Shown here: positions 16,282 through 25,095 of the stretch, one piece after another
Layout of the letters: every line of letters begins with the position of its first letter
Position numbering within the stretch: position 1 is the first letter of the stretch
Source: an uncultured Bacteroidales bacterium
Lineage (GTDB): Bacteria > Bacteroidota > Bacteroidia > Bacteroidales > P3
NCBI GenBank assembly: GCA_900316055.1
Contig: ONBK01000013.1
Span: 1 to 64,000, forward strand
Length of the DNA: 64,000 bases
Direction of reading: 5' to 3'
The notes under the pieces: generated by a model
What the model saw: the letters and a program-made list of their open reading frames with translations, nothing else
The model's database searches: none
Told to the model about the DNA's origin: nothing
Program-made: the position numbers and the translations under genes

Positions 16282-16923
16282 CTAAAGATAGGTGTTCTCG
16301 TCTATGCTTTCGAACATTCCGAGCAGGCGTAGGGCGCGGTGCTGGCAACGAGAGGTTTCGTTAAGGTAGAGGTCGGGGATGGTGGTGCCGGAGTACTCTT
16401 CCTGAAAGGTGGTTTTCCGTAGGGTATCGAGGTCGATGTAATCCAGCCCTTCGGCTTTCTTGGCTGTGAAGCGCAGCAGACGGTCGCCGTCGAACCACAT
16501 TCGCAGCTCGTAGACAGGCTGCAGGTCGTCGGTGACGTCGGGCGTGAGTGCGTAGATGAACATCACTTGTCCCTTGTCGTCGAAGAGGTATTCCTCGTGG
16601 TATTCGCGGGCGGCGAAGTTGTACTCGGCTGTGGCGAAACGCAGGAAATGCGGCGGATAGGGGTCGCCCTCCTCATCGGACGCCAACTCGCCATAGTACA
16701 TACGGATGTTTTCGTGGTGAGGTCCGGAGCCGGCGAGGTTCTGTGCCACTCGCAGTTCGTAATACTCGGGAGGGATACCGTCGGAGGGGAAGTTTTCACT
16801 CATCAGGGCAATCCATTCTTTTACGCCTTGGTATTCTTTGCGAATGCTATCTATGGTGTTCTGCGCAACGGCCGACAACGACCACACAAGGCAGAGCAGC
16901 AGGGTAAGGGCGTGTTTCATCAT
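16282..16923 (-). CDS. Secreted protein of unknown function
   Basis: 213 residues from the first of two adjacent Met (MMKHALTLLLCLVWSLSAVA), a signal peptide; the frame extends 9 codons upstream but those add charged residues before the signal. The mature part begins QNTIDSIRKEYQGVKEWIAL and contains alternating Glu- and Tyr-rich strands (EYNFAAREYHEEYLFDDKGQ), which looks like a small periplasmic beta-protein. Convergent with the metallopeptidase gene, whose stop is 2 bases away. No recognised domain. Confidence 0.7.
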   Translation of the reverse strand: MMKHALTLLLCLVWSLSAVAQNTIDSIRKEYQGVKEWIALMSENFPSDGIPPEYYELRVAQNLAGSGPHHENIRMYYGELASDEEGDPYPPHFLRFATAEYNFAAREYHEEYLFDDKGQVMFIYALTPDVTDDLQPVYELRMWFDGDRLLRFTAKKAEGLDYIDLDTLRKTTFQEEYSGTTIPDLYLNETSRCQHRALRLLGMFESIDENTYL

Positions 16924-17012
16924 CGTATTTTCTTTTTCACGATAACGCAAACAGATGGTATTTATTTTTCTTCCACAGTTTTTAATTGGGTGCCCTGTTT
17001 TGGAAAAATGTG

Positions 17013-17020
17013 TATATTTG
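17013..17020 (+). promoter_or_regulatory. -7 box TATATTTG
   Basis: TATATTTGCA, 54 bases before the ATG at 17074. Confidence 0.55.
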
Positions 17021-17073
17021 CAGAATAGATAGAAAAGAAACGGATTGTATAAATTATTAAAAACATTGTTGTT

Positions 17074-17508
17074 ATGAAGAAAATTCTGATGATGGCGTTT
17101 GTCGCTGTGGCCATTTTGACATCTGTCTCCTGCTCGAAGGACGACGACAATAACTCCAGCGCAACATTGGTGGGTACACTCTGGGTAGCCAATGTGGAGT
17201 ATTCCGATATTCCAATTCTAGGTTCGGGAAGTGTTGAGGCTGAGTTGTATTTCCGAACGGAGGATGTCTGCCGTTTTGATGCCGACTTGCCAGCAATGGT
17301 ACAGATGGCGCTGAGTACGATGGGAATAAACAATCTGGAAGCGGGCGAATATAACTACGCTTTCGATGGAAACAAGGTAACGATAAGCGCTATGAGTGGT
17401 GTTGAAATGGAGTATACTGGCAATACGCTGGTGTACCACATCCCGTCACAATACAATATGATTGCAACTTATATTGGGGGTTCGGAGGTAGTGTTCTACA
17501 AACAATAA
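17074..17508 (+). CDS. Small lipoprotein, unknown
   Basis: 144 residues with a lipobox (TSVSCSKDDD, Cys20), followed by an acidic stretch typical of surface-exposed Bacteroidota lipoproteins. The mature domain starts with LVGTLWVANV and ends with EVVFYKQ, the pattern of a lipocalin-like beta-sandwich. It has its own promoter and terminator, so it is a single-gene unit. Function unknown. Confidence 0.75.
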   Translation: MKKILMMAFVAVAILTSVSCSKDDDNNSSATLVGTLWVANVEYSDIPILGSGSVEAELYFRTEDVCRFDADLPAMVQMALSTMGINNLEAGEYNYAFDGNKVTISAMSGVEMEYTGNTLVYHIPSQYNMIATYIGGSEVVFYKQ

Positions 17509-17524
17509 TCCCTTGCCGGAAATA

Positions 17525-17559
17525 AGAGAAATCCCGCGACATCGTCGCGGGATTTCTCT
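17525..17559. terminator. Bidirectional hairpin terminator
   Basis: A perfect 16-bp stem around an ATC loop (core CCCGCGAC-ATC-GTCGCGGG) lies between convergent genes ending at 17508 and 17560. It can serve both strands, although T runs are short. Confidence 0.75.
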
Positions 17560-18330
17560 TTATCTTTGTGTGGGGAATTTCGGTGTGGCTTTGAGGAAAG
17601 CCTGGTAGTCGTTGATCATATTTGTGTACATTTCCTTGCGGCTGTATACATTGTAGCAAGGGTGGAACTGTTTTACCGCCAGTACGTTGGCCGATGGCGA
17701 ATACCAACAGTGGGAGTTGACCTCTTCGAGGTCGGGATAGACGTTCTTCTGGAGGAAATTGATCATGATTCCCTGTCCTCCCAGACAGAGGATGATGTCG
17801 GCCTTGTACATGGTGATCTGCTCTTTCAGCAGGTCGGAATAGTTGTCCATATATTTCTGCAGTACGGCGTTGCTGGCGGCCTTCATGTCGGGCTGCTTTT
17901 TGCAGTTGACACGTGCTATGGGGGCGTTCTCGTAGAAGCCTTGCAGGCGGGTGGGGAAGTCGGCCTTGCTGAAGGGGATAATCTTGCGGTCGGGGATGGT
18001 GAGCAGACCATAGGCCCAGAGTTCAAGATTGGGGAAGAAACGCAGGGCGGTGCGCACGGTGAGGCGCGGCGAGGGCACACGGCCGGTCTCGGTACGGATG
18101 TCCCAGCAGTCCTCCTCGAAAAGTTCTTTGGTGAGCACGAGCAGACGCATGCCGGCGTCGTTCCACAGCTGTTCCTCGTTGGCGGGTTTGTGTACTTGGC
18201 ACAAGCCGTCCCACCACACTTCGCCGCGATAGAGCAGGCCGTCTTTGGTAATCATGTCCGCGTCGCGGAGTTTGCGGGCGCGTTGTGTCCAGCGTTCAAA
18301 GAGCTTTTCTTCTTGTTCTCGGTAAGTCAT
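17560..18330 (-). CDS. Unrecognised protein, possibly uracil-DNA-glycosylase fold
   Basis: 256 residues, soluble, no signal. Early MRLLVLTKELFEEDCWD, central DIILCLGGQGIMINFLQKNV and late KQFHPCYNVYSRKEM are arranged like the nucleotide-binding strand, Rossmann strand and HPxx loop of uracil-DNA glycosylase relatives. The resemblance is weak and the catalytic Asp loop cannot be placed. Single gene with its own promoter at 18377-18384. Treat the function as unknown. Confidence 0.6.
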   Translation of the reverse strand: MTYREQEEKLFERWTQRARKLRDADMITKDGLLYRGEVWWDGLCQVHKPANEEQLWNDAGMRLLVLTKELFEEDCWDIRTETGRVPSPRLTVRTALRFFPNLELWAYGLLTIPDRKIIPFSKADFPTRLQGFYENAPIARVNCKKQPDMKAASNAVLQKYMDNYSDLLKEQITMYKADIILCLGGQGIMINFLQKNVYPDLEEVNSHCWYSPSANVLAVKQFHPCYNVYSRKEMYTNMINDYQAFLKATPKFPTQR

Positions 18331-18376
18331 AGTGGGTAAAGGTTACGGGTTATTGTTTTTTATGTTTTTCCGAGTG

Positions 18377-18384
18377 CAAAATTA
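18377..18384 (-). promoter_or_regulatory. -7 box TAATTTTG
   Basis: On the minus strand TAATTTTGCA lies 46 bases before the ATG at 18330. Confidence 0.5.
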
Positions 18385-18563
18385 TGAATTGTTTTTCAGT
18401 TGGCCAAATTTTTTTTCTTAAAGAAATGTTAATGTGTTTTTTGAGGTGGTGAAAGGTATTGAAAAGGAGAGATAGGAAGTGAAAGGACAAATGGCAGTTT
18501 GAAACAATTTTTGTCGTATTGTTTCGTTATGACTGATATTAGTATTTAAGAGTTAAGAATCAA

Positions 18564-19214
18564 ATGATGAGGAGAATGCTTTTTCTGGCGATGATGCTGG
18601 GTGCGGTCGTTGTGCCTGTGAGGGGACAATGGGGTTGCACGGTTCATGGAGGTGTGGCGATGCCTGCTTTCTCCAGTGGCAACGCACCAGGGCTGCGCGT
18701 AAGTCTGGCGACAGGCTTGTGTGGCGGTTATTCCTTTGGCACTTGGTTTCTTACGGGCGAGGTATGGCAGGTGAGACAGTTGCGCGAGGACAATCCCGAC
18801 CTTACGGCTGTGCCGATGGATACCGCCTTCCGTGTGAAACGCTATCAGTTGATTCCGTTGTTGTTGGGAATGGGATATCGTTTTCCGCTGAGTCCTTGGT
18901 CAGAGGGTACGATAGCGGTTGCTGCAGGCGGCTATTTCCGTTATATCAACTGTCTGAAGCAGACCTCGGCGATGACGTTGAGCGATATGGGCGAATCGGG
19001 TTGGGGTTTTGCCGGCAAGGTGTCGGCGGAGGTGAGGCTATGGAAGAGGGTGAACCTAAGTGTATGGTTTATGACGATGGGCAATCCGTTTGAAGAGGTA
19101 GGTGAGACCATTCCCGGGAGCAAAGCGTCGGAGGTTACCTTCAACCGCTCGCATTGGCAGCTGGAAGGGTTTGGACAGAGTTTCTGGGGAATATGTTTGG
19201 GGTATTCTTTTTAG
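18564..19214 (+). CDS. Outer-membrane beta-barrel protein
   Basis: 216 residues. Signal peptide MMRRMLFLAMMLGAVVVPVR then GQWG. The rest alternates polar and hydrophobic residues in ~10-residue strands rich in Gly, Tyr and Trp, and ends in GICLGYSF, an aromatic C-terminal residue typical of outer-membrane barrels. About eight strands are expected. It precedes the TrmH-type gene by 37 bases, possibly co-transcribed. Function unknown. Confidence 0.7.
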   Translation: MMRRMLFLAMMLGAVVVPVRGQWGCTVHGGVAMPAFSSGNAPGLRVSLATGLCGGYSFGTWFLTGEVWQVRQLREDNPDLTAVPMDTAFRVKRYQLIPLLLGMGYRFPLSPWSEGTIAVAAGGYFRYINCLKQTSAMTLSDMGESGWGFAGKVSAEVRLWKRVNLSVWFMTMGNPFEEVGETIPGSKASEVTFNRSHWQLEGFGQSFWGICLGYSF

Positions 19215-19251
19215 TTAAAAAGATGAGAGATAATAGATAAGAGTTATTATA

Positions 19252-20061
19252 ATGAAGATAATACATATAGATTCGCTTGAGATACCGGAGTTGGCTCCGT
19301 ACGCGAGGTTGACGGAGGGGCAGTTGCTGAATAGGTTGCATCCCGAAGAGGGACTATTTATCTGCGAGAGCGAGAAGGTGATACGTGTGGCTCTGGAGCA
19401 CGGCGTCGAGCCCGTGTCGTTCCTCTGCGAAGAGAAATTTCTCTCGCAGGTTGAGGCGTTGCTTTCTCCTTCCACCTCTCACCTCACACCTTGTCAGGTG
19501 CCTGTGTATACGGGGGAACGCTCTGTGCTGGCTTCGCTGACGGGTTATGAACTCTCGCGCGGAATGCTTTGCGCCATGCGGAGACCGAAGCAGTTGTCGG
19601 TAGGAGCGGTGTGTGAGGGTGCACGACGTGTGGCTGTGATGGACAGTGTGGTGAACTCGACCAATACCGGTGCCATCTTCCGTGCTGCTGCCGCTCTGGG
19701 CGTGGATGCGCTGCTGCTCACTCGCACCTGCTGCGACCCGCTGAACCGCCGAGCCTGCCGCGTGAGCATGGGTACCGTCTTCCAAATACCTTGGACCTGG
19801 CTTGACCATTATGGTCAACTGAAGGAATTGGGGTTTAAGACTGTGGCTCTGGCACTCACCGACCGCTCTGTCTCTATCGACGATCCTGTGCTGAAAACAC
19901 CAGAAAAACTCGCTATCATCATGGGTACTGAAGGTGATGGCTTAAGCGACAGTGTTTTGCAGCAATGCGACTATGTGGCTAAAATTCCTATGTATCGCGG
20001 TGTCGACTCTCTCAACGTCGCCGCCGCCGCCTCGGTAGCTTTCTACGAGTTGCTGAAATAA
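19252..20061 (+). CDS. TrmH/SpoU-family RNA 2'-O-methyltransferase
   Basis: 269 residues. Residues ~1-115 are the substrate-binding N-domain (GLFICESEKVIRVALEHG). Residues ~120-269 are the SpoU knot domain with the three motifs: NSTNTGAIFRAAAALG, IIMGTEGDGL and IPMYRGVDSLNVAAAASVAF. It uses S-adenosylmethionine to methylate ribose in tRNA or rRNA; which RNA cannot be told from sequence. In the N-domain a loop LLSPSTSHLTPCQ is encoded by CCACCTCTCACCTCACACC-type low-complexity DNA, one of several in-frame repeat insertions in this window. Confidence 0.92.
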   Translation: MKIIHIDSLEIPELAPYARLTEGQLLNRLHPEEGLFICESEKVIRVALEHGVEPVSFLCEEKFLSQVEALLSPSTSHLTPCQVPVYTGERSVLASLTGYELSRGMLCAMRRPKQLSVGAVCEGARRVAVMDSVVNSTNTGAIFRAAAALGVDALLLTRTCCDPLNRRACRVSMGTVFQIPWTWLDHYGQLKELGFKTVALALTDRSVSIDDPVLKTPEKLAIIMGTEGDGLSDSVLQQCDYVAKIPMYRGVDSLNVAAAASVAFYELLK

Positions 20062-20072
20062 ATGTCAGTGAA

Positions 20073-21179
20073 TCAGTTGTTGATTATCTGGTAGAGGTGA
20101 CCGGGGAGGGTGCGTATCACCTTGTTCATCTCGAGGTTGAAGAGGAGGGAGGCGGCTTTGGGGAGGGAGAATGAGGTGGCGGAGGCAATCTCGTCCAAGG
20201 TGAAGTGGTCGCTTGTTTTTAGTGCGTTGACAATCTTTTGTTCGTCGGCGGTGAGTTTCGGCATGTCTTTCATTTCGGCCATCTCGGTTTGTTGACCCAT
20301 GAGGGGCCAGCCGAGTTGGAAGGCGATGTCGTCGGCGTGGCGGACAAGGAGGGCGCGGTTGGTGGCGATGAGATTGTTGGTGCCGCGGGAGTAGGTGTCG
20401 GTGAGGCGTCCGGGGACGGCAAAGACTTCGCGCTGGTAGCTGGCGGCGATGGCGGCAGTGATGAGGGCTCCTCCTTTCTCAGAGGCTTCAACGACAACGG
20501 TGGCGTCGGCGAGTGCGGCAATGATTCGGTTGCGGGCGGGGAAGTAGCGCGGGTTGATGGCAGTACCCGAAGGATATTCGGTGACGAGGGCGCCACCGGT
20601 TTCGAGGATGCGTTTGGCCAGGGGGCGGTTCTGTGCAGGATAGATTTGGTCGAGTCCATGTCCGAGGACGGCGACGGTGGGTAGATTATGGTTGAGGGCG
20701 GCAGTATGGGCAGCGGTATCGATGCCGTAGGCCAGTCCGCTGACTATAGGGGTATGGTAAGGGTTGAGTTCGCGAACGAGGCGGTCGGTGTTGTCGCGTC
20801 CGTAGGAGGTGGCACGACGGGTGCCTACGACAGCGATAGAACGTTCGGGATTGAGGTCGGTGGAGCCGAGGAGATAGAGCAAGGCTGGGCAGTCGTCGGT
20901 TTCGGGACGGTTGAGGCGGGTGGGGTAGTCGGGCGAGGTGAAGAAGAGGGGACGAATATGGTTCTTTTCACAGAAGCAGAGCTCTTCTTCAGCACGGGCG
21001 AATCCACTTTTGTTTAGGATGTTGTCGGCGATGTCGCGGTGGCTTCCGAAAGCGGCTTTCAACTCGGATTTGGGCAGAGAGAAGATATCCTCGTCGGGGT
21101 AGAGGTCGACGAGACGGCGGATGGAGGAATTTCCGAGTCCGGAAGTGAAGGTGAGGGCAATCTGCGAAAGTGGGTCCAT
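20073..21179 (-). CDS. dprA: DNA-processing protein DprA
   Basis: 368 residues, usual length. N-terminal helix-hairpin region (~1-70), then the Rossmann SMF domain: VVGTRRATSYG, VSGLAYGIDTAAH, VAVLGHGLDQIYP, SGTAINPRYFPARNRII, VVEASEKGGALITA and VFAVPGRLTD. A C-terminal winged helix (~305-365) completes it. DprA loads RecA onto incoming single-stranded DNA during natural transformation. Convergent with the TrmH gene (12 bases apart). Confidence 0.96.
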   Translation of the reverse strand: MDPLSQIALTFTSGLGNSSIRRLVDLYPDEDIFSLPKSELKAAFGSHRDIADNILNKSGFARAEEELCFCEKNHIRPLFFTSPDYPTRLNRPETDDCPALLYLLGSTDLNPERSIAVVGTRRATSYGRDNTDRLVRELNPYHTPIVSGLAYGIDTAAHTAALNHNLPTVAVLGHGLDQIYPAQNRPLAKRILETGGALVTEYPSGTAINPRYFPARNRIIAALADATVVVEASEKGGALITAAIAASYQREVFAVPGRLTDTYSRGTNNLIATNRALLVRHADDIAFQLGWPLMGQQTEMAEMKDMPKLTADEQKIVNALKTSDHFTLDEIASATSFSLPKAASLLFNLEMNKVIRTLPGHLYQIINN

Positions 21180-21230
21180 TTTAACGGCGGATTTAACGGA
21201 TTAAACGAAGCTGCGCAGTACGTTTTGGGG

Positions 21231-21713
21231 CTAATTACTCGAATGCTGACGCATGGTTTTTGACACGGTGCGGAGTGTGCCGTAGGAGGACTGAAGGCGG
21301 CGGTGCCATTCGTCGGGGGAGACCCAAGCAATGGCGGTGATACCCTCCTCCTGCTGGGGTGTGCCAGATGTTTTCTCTGCCGTCATGGGGAACCAGGAGG
21401 TCTGTTTGAGGTGCCAGCCGCCGTAGAGGTTGAAAACGTGATACGTTTTGATTGCTTGAATGTTTGATTGTGCGATTGTTTGAATTCCCGTTTCTTCCTC
21501 CACTTCGCGGAGGGCGGCTTGGAGGAGGGTCTCGCCGGACTCCATTTTGCCTTTCGGGAGGTCCCAGCGGCCGTTGCGCTGGATGAGGAGCATGGAACCG
21601 TCGGGAGCGGTGACGATGCCGCCGGCGGCACGAACCCACCTCATGCGGCGCTTGAGGAAGCGTAGCAGACAGAGGGGGATGTTGAAGGTGTGGTATTTGT
21701 AACTGAACTTCAT
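21231..21713 (-). CDS. Nudix hydrolase
   Basis: 160 residues. The Nudix box is complete: GKMESGETLLQAALREVEEE followed by TG, with a preceding RWDLPKG. It hydrolyses a nucleoside-diphosphate-linked substrate; substrate unknown. Just after the box, the loop TIAQSNIQAIK is encoded by ATTGCTTGAATGTTTGATTG-type DNA (21446-21481), a member of the TTGAATGC repeat family inserted in frame. Confidence 0.92.
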   Translation of the reverse strand: MKFSYKYHTFNIPLCLLRFLKRRMRWVRAAGGIVTAPDGSMLLIQRNGRWDLPKGKMESGETLLQAALREVEEETGIQTIAQSNIQAIKTYHVFNLYGGWHLKQTSWFPMTAEKTSGTPQQEEGITAIAWVSPDEWHRRLQSSYGTLRTVSKTMRQHSSN

Positions 21714-21753
21714 TCTTTAAGGAGATAAGGAGATAAGACAAATGATGTTGTTT

Positions 21754-22206
21754 CTATTGCAACTCGAAGTGGAGGATTTCTTTGTTGTCGTGGTAGAGGG
21801 ACAGGGAGTATTCGGTGATGAGGATGTAGTTGGCTTTTTTAAGAACCGAGAGGAAACGCTCTTCGGTATTCATATCGGCTTCGGGGCAGCGGATTGAACC
21901 CGGGGTGAGGAGGAGGATGGAAAACGAGCGTCGTCCGTCGGCAGCAGAGGTCTCTCCAAGGAGGTAGGCGCCAGCATAGCTGTTGCAAGCCGTCTGTCCA
22001 CGGAAACTGCCGGCTTCGGGATTGAAAGAGAGCGTTGTGATTTTGGCATCGTTGGGAAGGTCGCGGCCATTGAGGAGGGAGAGCTGCCACATTTGGTTTT
22101 TGTTGAGTTTTGGCATATCAGTGGCAGAGGTGTGCACAGAGGGTTGTGGACTTCCACAGGCGGAGAACACAAGGAGTGCGAGGAGTGCGAGAGAGAAAGA
22201 TTTCAT
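21754..22206 (-). CDS. META-domain (HslJ-like) lipoprotein
   Basis: 150 residues with a lipobox (LLVFSACGSP, Cys17). The META domain follows: QMWQLSLLNGRDLP, then FRGQTACNSYAGAYLL, with the typical GxxACN-Y core. HslJ-like proteins are outer-membrane-associated and linked to stress tolerance in other bacteria; the role here is not known. Own promoter at 22238-22245. Confidence 0.85.
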   Translation of the reverse strand: MKSFSLALLALLVFSACGSPQPSVHTSATDMPKLNKNQMWQLSLLNGRDLPNDAKITTLSFNPEAGSFRGQTACNSYAGAYLLGETSAADGRRSFSILLLTPGSIRCPEADMNTEERFLSVLKKANYILITEYSLSLYHDNKEILHFELQ

Positions 22207-22237
22207 TTTTCCACAATTGTTGATAAAAATTCGGATG

Positions 22238-22245
22238 CAAAAATA
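22238..22245 (-). promoter_or_regulatory. -7 box TATTTTTG
   Basis: On the minus strand TATTTTTGCATCC lies 32 bases before the ATG at 22206. Confidence 0.55.
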
Positions 22246-22320
22246 CGAATATTTTTTATTATACGTTATTATAAAGTTTAATGTTTAACGGTTAAAGTTT
22301 AAAGATTAAAGATTAAATAG

Positions 22321-23424
22321 TTGAGCGTCAGTGGAGAAAAGAAGAGAGTTGTGATGGCGGTAACCAATGATTTGGTGACCGACTGTAGGGTGATGCGTCA
22401 TGCGGCGGCACTGCGTGAGGCAGGGTGCGAGGTGCTTCTTCTTGGACGGAACGAATTGGATGTGAAGTGCAAAAAGGGTTGGAAGTTCTATGCTGAGTAC
22501 AATCTGCGGCTCTGCTGGCGTCTGCTTCGCTCGAAAGCGGATGTGGTGTGGGCCAACGATACCGATACGTTGTTGGCTAGTTATGTGGCAGCGAAGATGC
22601 GGCGGAAGAAATTGGTGATGGATGCCCACGAGTTGTTTCCCGAGGTGCCCGAATTGGTGGGAAGAGAAAAGGTGAAACGAGTGTGGGAGCGGATTGAACG
22701 GAAACTGATGCCGAAGTGTGATGTGTTGCTGACAGTGTGCCAAAGTATCGCCGACTACTACAAGGAGAAGTACGGCGTCGAGATGGCAGTGGTGCGTAAC
22801 ATAAGTGATTGCTTGAATATGTCAATGCTTGAATGCTTGAGTGCTGACGTAAAAAATACTCAAACAATCAAACAATCAGGCAATCCTGCATTACACGTTT
22901 TGCTCTACCAGGGTTGTGTGAACAAGGGTAGGGGAGTGGATTGGGCGATTGATGCTCTGGAGTTTCTGCCCGACTGCCGGCTGGTGATTGCAGGAGGTGG
23001 AGACTTGCTGGAGGAAATGAAGGCATATGCGGCACAGAAACAGTGGGCCGATAGGATACAATTCCTCGGACGCCTTAAGCCAGAACAGTTGGAAGCAGTG
23101 ACCCGCCAGGCAAATGTGGGACTTGTGATGCTGGAGGATATGGGCTTGAGTTACCACTATGCTTTGCCGAACCGCATTGGTGACTTTGTGGCTGCTGGTA
23201 TTCCGATGGTGGTAAGCAACCTGCCGGAGATGGCGGCTGTGGTGAATAGCTTCGGTATTGGATCCATCTTGGATGGAACTGGAGCTCGGAGTTTGGCCGA
23301 AGCGGTGAAGAGGGTGCTGGCGCGAGAGTGGAGCGAGGCCGATTTCGTTGAAGCTCGCAAAGATATGGATTGGAATAAGGAGAAAACTAAGTTGCTTGAA
23401 TGCTTGAATGCGTTAATGCTTTAG
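22321..23424 (+). CDS. Glycosyltransferase family 4-like
   Basis: 367 residues. The listed TTG start keeps the first beta strand (KKRVVMAVTNDLV); an internal ATG at 22354 would lose part of it. N-domain features are DVVWANDTDTLLASYVAAKM and VMDAHELFPEVPEL; C-domain features are LLYQGCVNKGRGVDWAI, LVIAGGGDL and FLGRLKPEQL, the GT-B fold. It transfers a sugar to a surface glycan. The linker between domains holds ~27 residues encoded by a palindromic repeat (22807-22886), and the C-terminus LLECLNALML is also encoded by TTGAATGC repeat DNA. Confidence 0.88.
   Translation: MSVSGEKKRVVMAVTNDLVTDCRVMRHAAALREAGCEVLLLGRNELDVKCKKGWKFYAEYNLRLCWRLLRSKADVVWANDTDTLLASYVAAKMRRKKLVMDAHELFPEVPELVGREKVKRVWERIERKLMPKCDVLLTVCQSIADYYKEKYGVEMAVVRNISDCLNMSMLECLSADVKNTQTIKQSGNPALHVLLYQGCVNKGRGVDWAIDALEFLPDCRLVIAGGGDLLEEMKAYAAQKQWADRIQFLGRLKPEQLEAVTRQANVGLVMLEDMGLSYHYALPNRIGDFVAAGIPMVVSNLPEMAAVVNSFGIGSILDGTGARSLAEAVKRVLAREWSEADFVEARKDMDWNKEKTKLLECLNALML
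22807..22886 (+). repeat. TTGAATGC-family palindrome inside a gene
   Basis: GATTGC (22807-22812) pairs with GCAATC (22880-22885). Between them TTGAATGC/TTGAGTG units face ACTCAAACAATCAAACAATC units. The insert keeps the reading frame of the glycosyltransferase. Confidence 0.75.
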
Positions 23425-23473
23425 TGTTCTGTTACTTAAATAATTTGACAATAACACAATCAAACAATAAAAG

Positions 23474-25060
23474 ATGATTTACGAAATTCTGTTGATGCTT
23501 TATGTTGTGGGCACATTCGTAGGATTATGGTTTGTGTTCAAGAAAGCTGGTGTGGCTCCATGGAAGTCTTTGGTGCCGGTCTACAACTTCGTCGTTTGGG
23601 TGCAGGTGTGCGGAAAGCATTGGTCGTGGTACATCTATTTGCTGATTCCCGGTATCAACATTTTCATGTTCCTGCTGTTGGTCGACGAGACAGCGAAGGT
23701 TTTCCATCGCAACAACTTCTGGGAACAAACGGCTGCGGTATTGCTGCCGTGTGTCTATCTGCCGATAGTGGGCTTCAGCGATTGGAAGTATGAGAAACCG
23801 AAGATGTTGACGAAGGAGGAGAAGAAAGAGGCGGCGAAGAAAGCTTCGCAGTTGCGCGAATGGGCCGAGGCTATCGTTTTTGCCCTTATTGCAGCGGTGA
23901 TCATCCGTGGATTCGTCTTCGAGTTGTACTCCATCCCATCCTCGAGTATGGAACGCAGCTTGAGGGTGGGTGACCATCTTCTGGTGTCCAAACTCGCTTA
24001 TGGCCCCCGAGTCTTGATGACTCCGTTGGCGCTGCCGCTGATGCACAACACCATCATCGGCACCAAGATACAGTCCTATCTCGACTGGCCGCAGTTGCCC
24101 TACTATCGTTTCCCAGGCTACACGCATGTGAAGCGTTACGATGCCGTAGTGTTCAACTTCCCCGCAGGCGATACGGTACTCACCAATTTCCTTGATGGAA
24201 AGTATACCTACTATGAGGCTGTCCGTGCTTTCGGCCGCGAGGCTGTTATTGCGGGCGAAGCGGTGCATCCCGATTACGGCCCTTTAGGCGACATTTTGGT
24301 ACGCCCCATCGATAAGCGCGAGAACTATATCAAACGCTGCATGGGATTGCCGGGCGAAACGTTGCAAATCATCAACGGCGTAGTGCACATCAACGGCCAT
24401 GCCGTTGAAAATCCAGCAGATGTGCAGTTCTACCAGAAGGTGACCTTCGCCGGCAACTACATCTCGGAAGAGGTGCTCGACGAATGTGGGATGACTCAGG
24501 AAGATATGACCGGTGCCTTCCCGTTGGAGGTGAACGCTCAAGGAATGCCTGTCGATTCCAATGGTAACCTCTGCTTGGTGATGTCGATTTCGAGCGAGGT
24601 GGCCGACAACCTGATGTCGTCTGGTTATGCAAGAAAGATTGAACCTTATTATTTCCCTGCCGACTCAAACGGAGCTCTCTATCCCAATGTCATAGGTGTC
24701 GTCAATTCGGTAGACAACTACGGCCCCGTACACATCCCCGCCAAGGGCGAGACCATCAAACTCACGATGGAGAACCTGCCTTGGTACCTTCGCGCGATTA
24801 CCGCTTATGAGCGTAATACCGTAGAAGTGATGGCCGGCAAGATTTACATCAACGGTCATGTGGCCGATAGCTACACCTTCCAGCAGGACTATTATTGGAT
24901 GATGGGTGATAACCGCCACAACAGTCAGGACAGTCGCTTCTGGGGTTTTGTACCTGAAGACCACATTGTGGGTAAAGCAAGATGGGTCCTCTTCAGCTGG
25001 GACAGCGAACACGGCCGCCTGCGTTGGAACCGCATTATGCGGGATGCGAATGCGCACTAA
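23474..25060 (+). CDS. lepB: Signal peptidase I with N-terminal membrane domain
   Basis: 528 residues, longer than usual. Residues ~1-105 form a DUF5684-like membrane domain (WKSLVPVYNFVVWVQVCGKH). A TM helix follows (~130-150), then the catalytic domain with Ser158 in IPSSSMERSL and general base Lys287 in NYIKRCMGLPGE, plus MGDNRHNSQDSR near 475. About 170 residues separate the Lys motif from the last box, a large insertion. It cleaves signal peptides from exported proteins at the periplasmic face of the inner membrane. Downstream lies the topoisomerase gene, 35 bases away. Confidence 0.95.
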   Translation: MIYEILLMLYVVGTFVGLWFVFKKAGVAPWKSLVPVYNFVVWVQVCGKHWSWYIYLLIPGINIFMFLLLVDETAKVFHRNNFWEQTAAVLLPCVYLPIVGFSDWKYEKPKMLTKEEKKEAAKKASQLREWAEAIVFALIAAVIIRGFVFELYSIPSSSMERSLRVGDHLLVSKLAYGPRVLMTPLALPLMHNTIIGTKIQSYLDWPQLPYYRFPGYTHVKRYDAVVFNFPAGDTVLTNFLDGKYTYYEAVRAFGREAVIAGEAVHPDYGPLGDILVRPIDKRENYIKRCMGLPGETLQIINGVVHINGHAVENPADVQFYQKVTFAGNYISEEVLDECGMTQEDMTGAFPLEVNAQGMPVDSNGNLCLVMSISSEVADNLMSSGYARKIEPYYFPADSNGALYPNVIGVVNSVDNYGPVHIPAKGETIKLTMENLPWYLRAITAYERNTVEVMAGKIYINGHVADSYTFQQDYYWMMGDNRHNSQDSRFWGFVPEDHIVGKARWVLFSWDSEHGRLRWNRIMRDANAH

Positions 25061-25095
25061 AGTTTATTGGTTATGGTTTATTGGTTATAGAGATT

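Noticed and set aside
24982..25095. Upstream start for topoisomerase IV A
   Set aside because: It lies within the lepB gene; MEEIENNN at 25096 is the sensible start.
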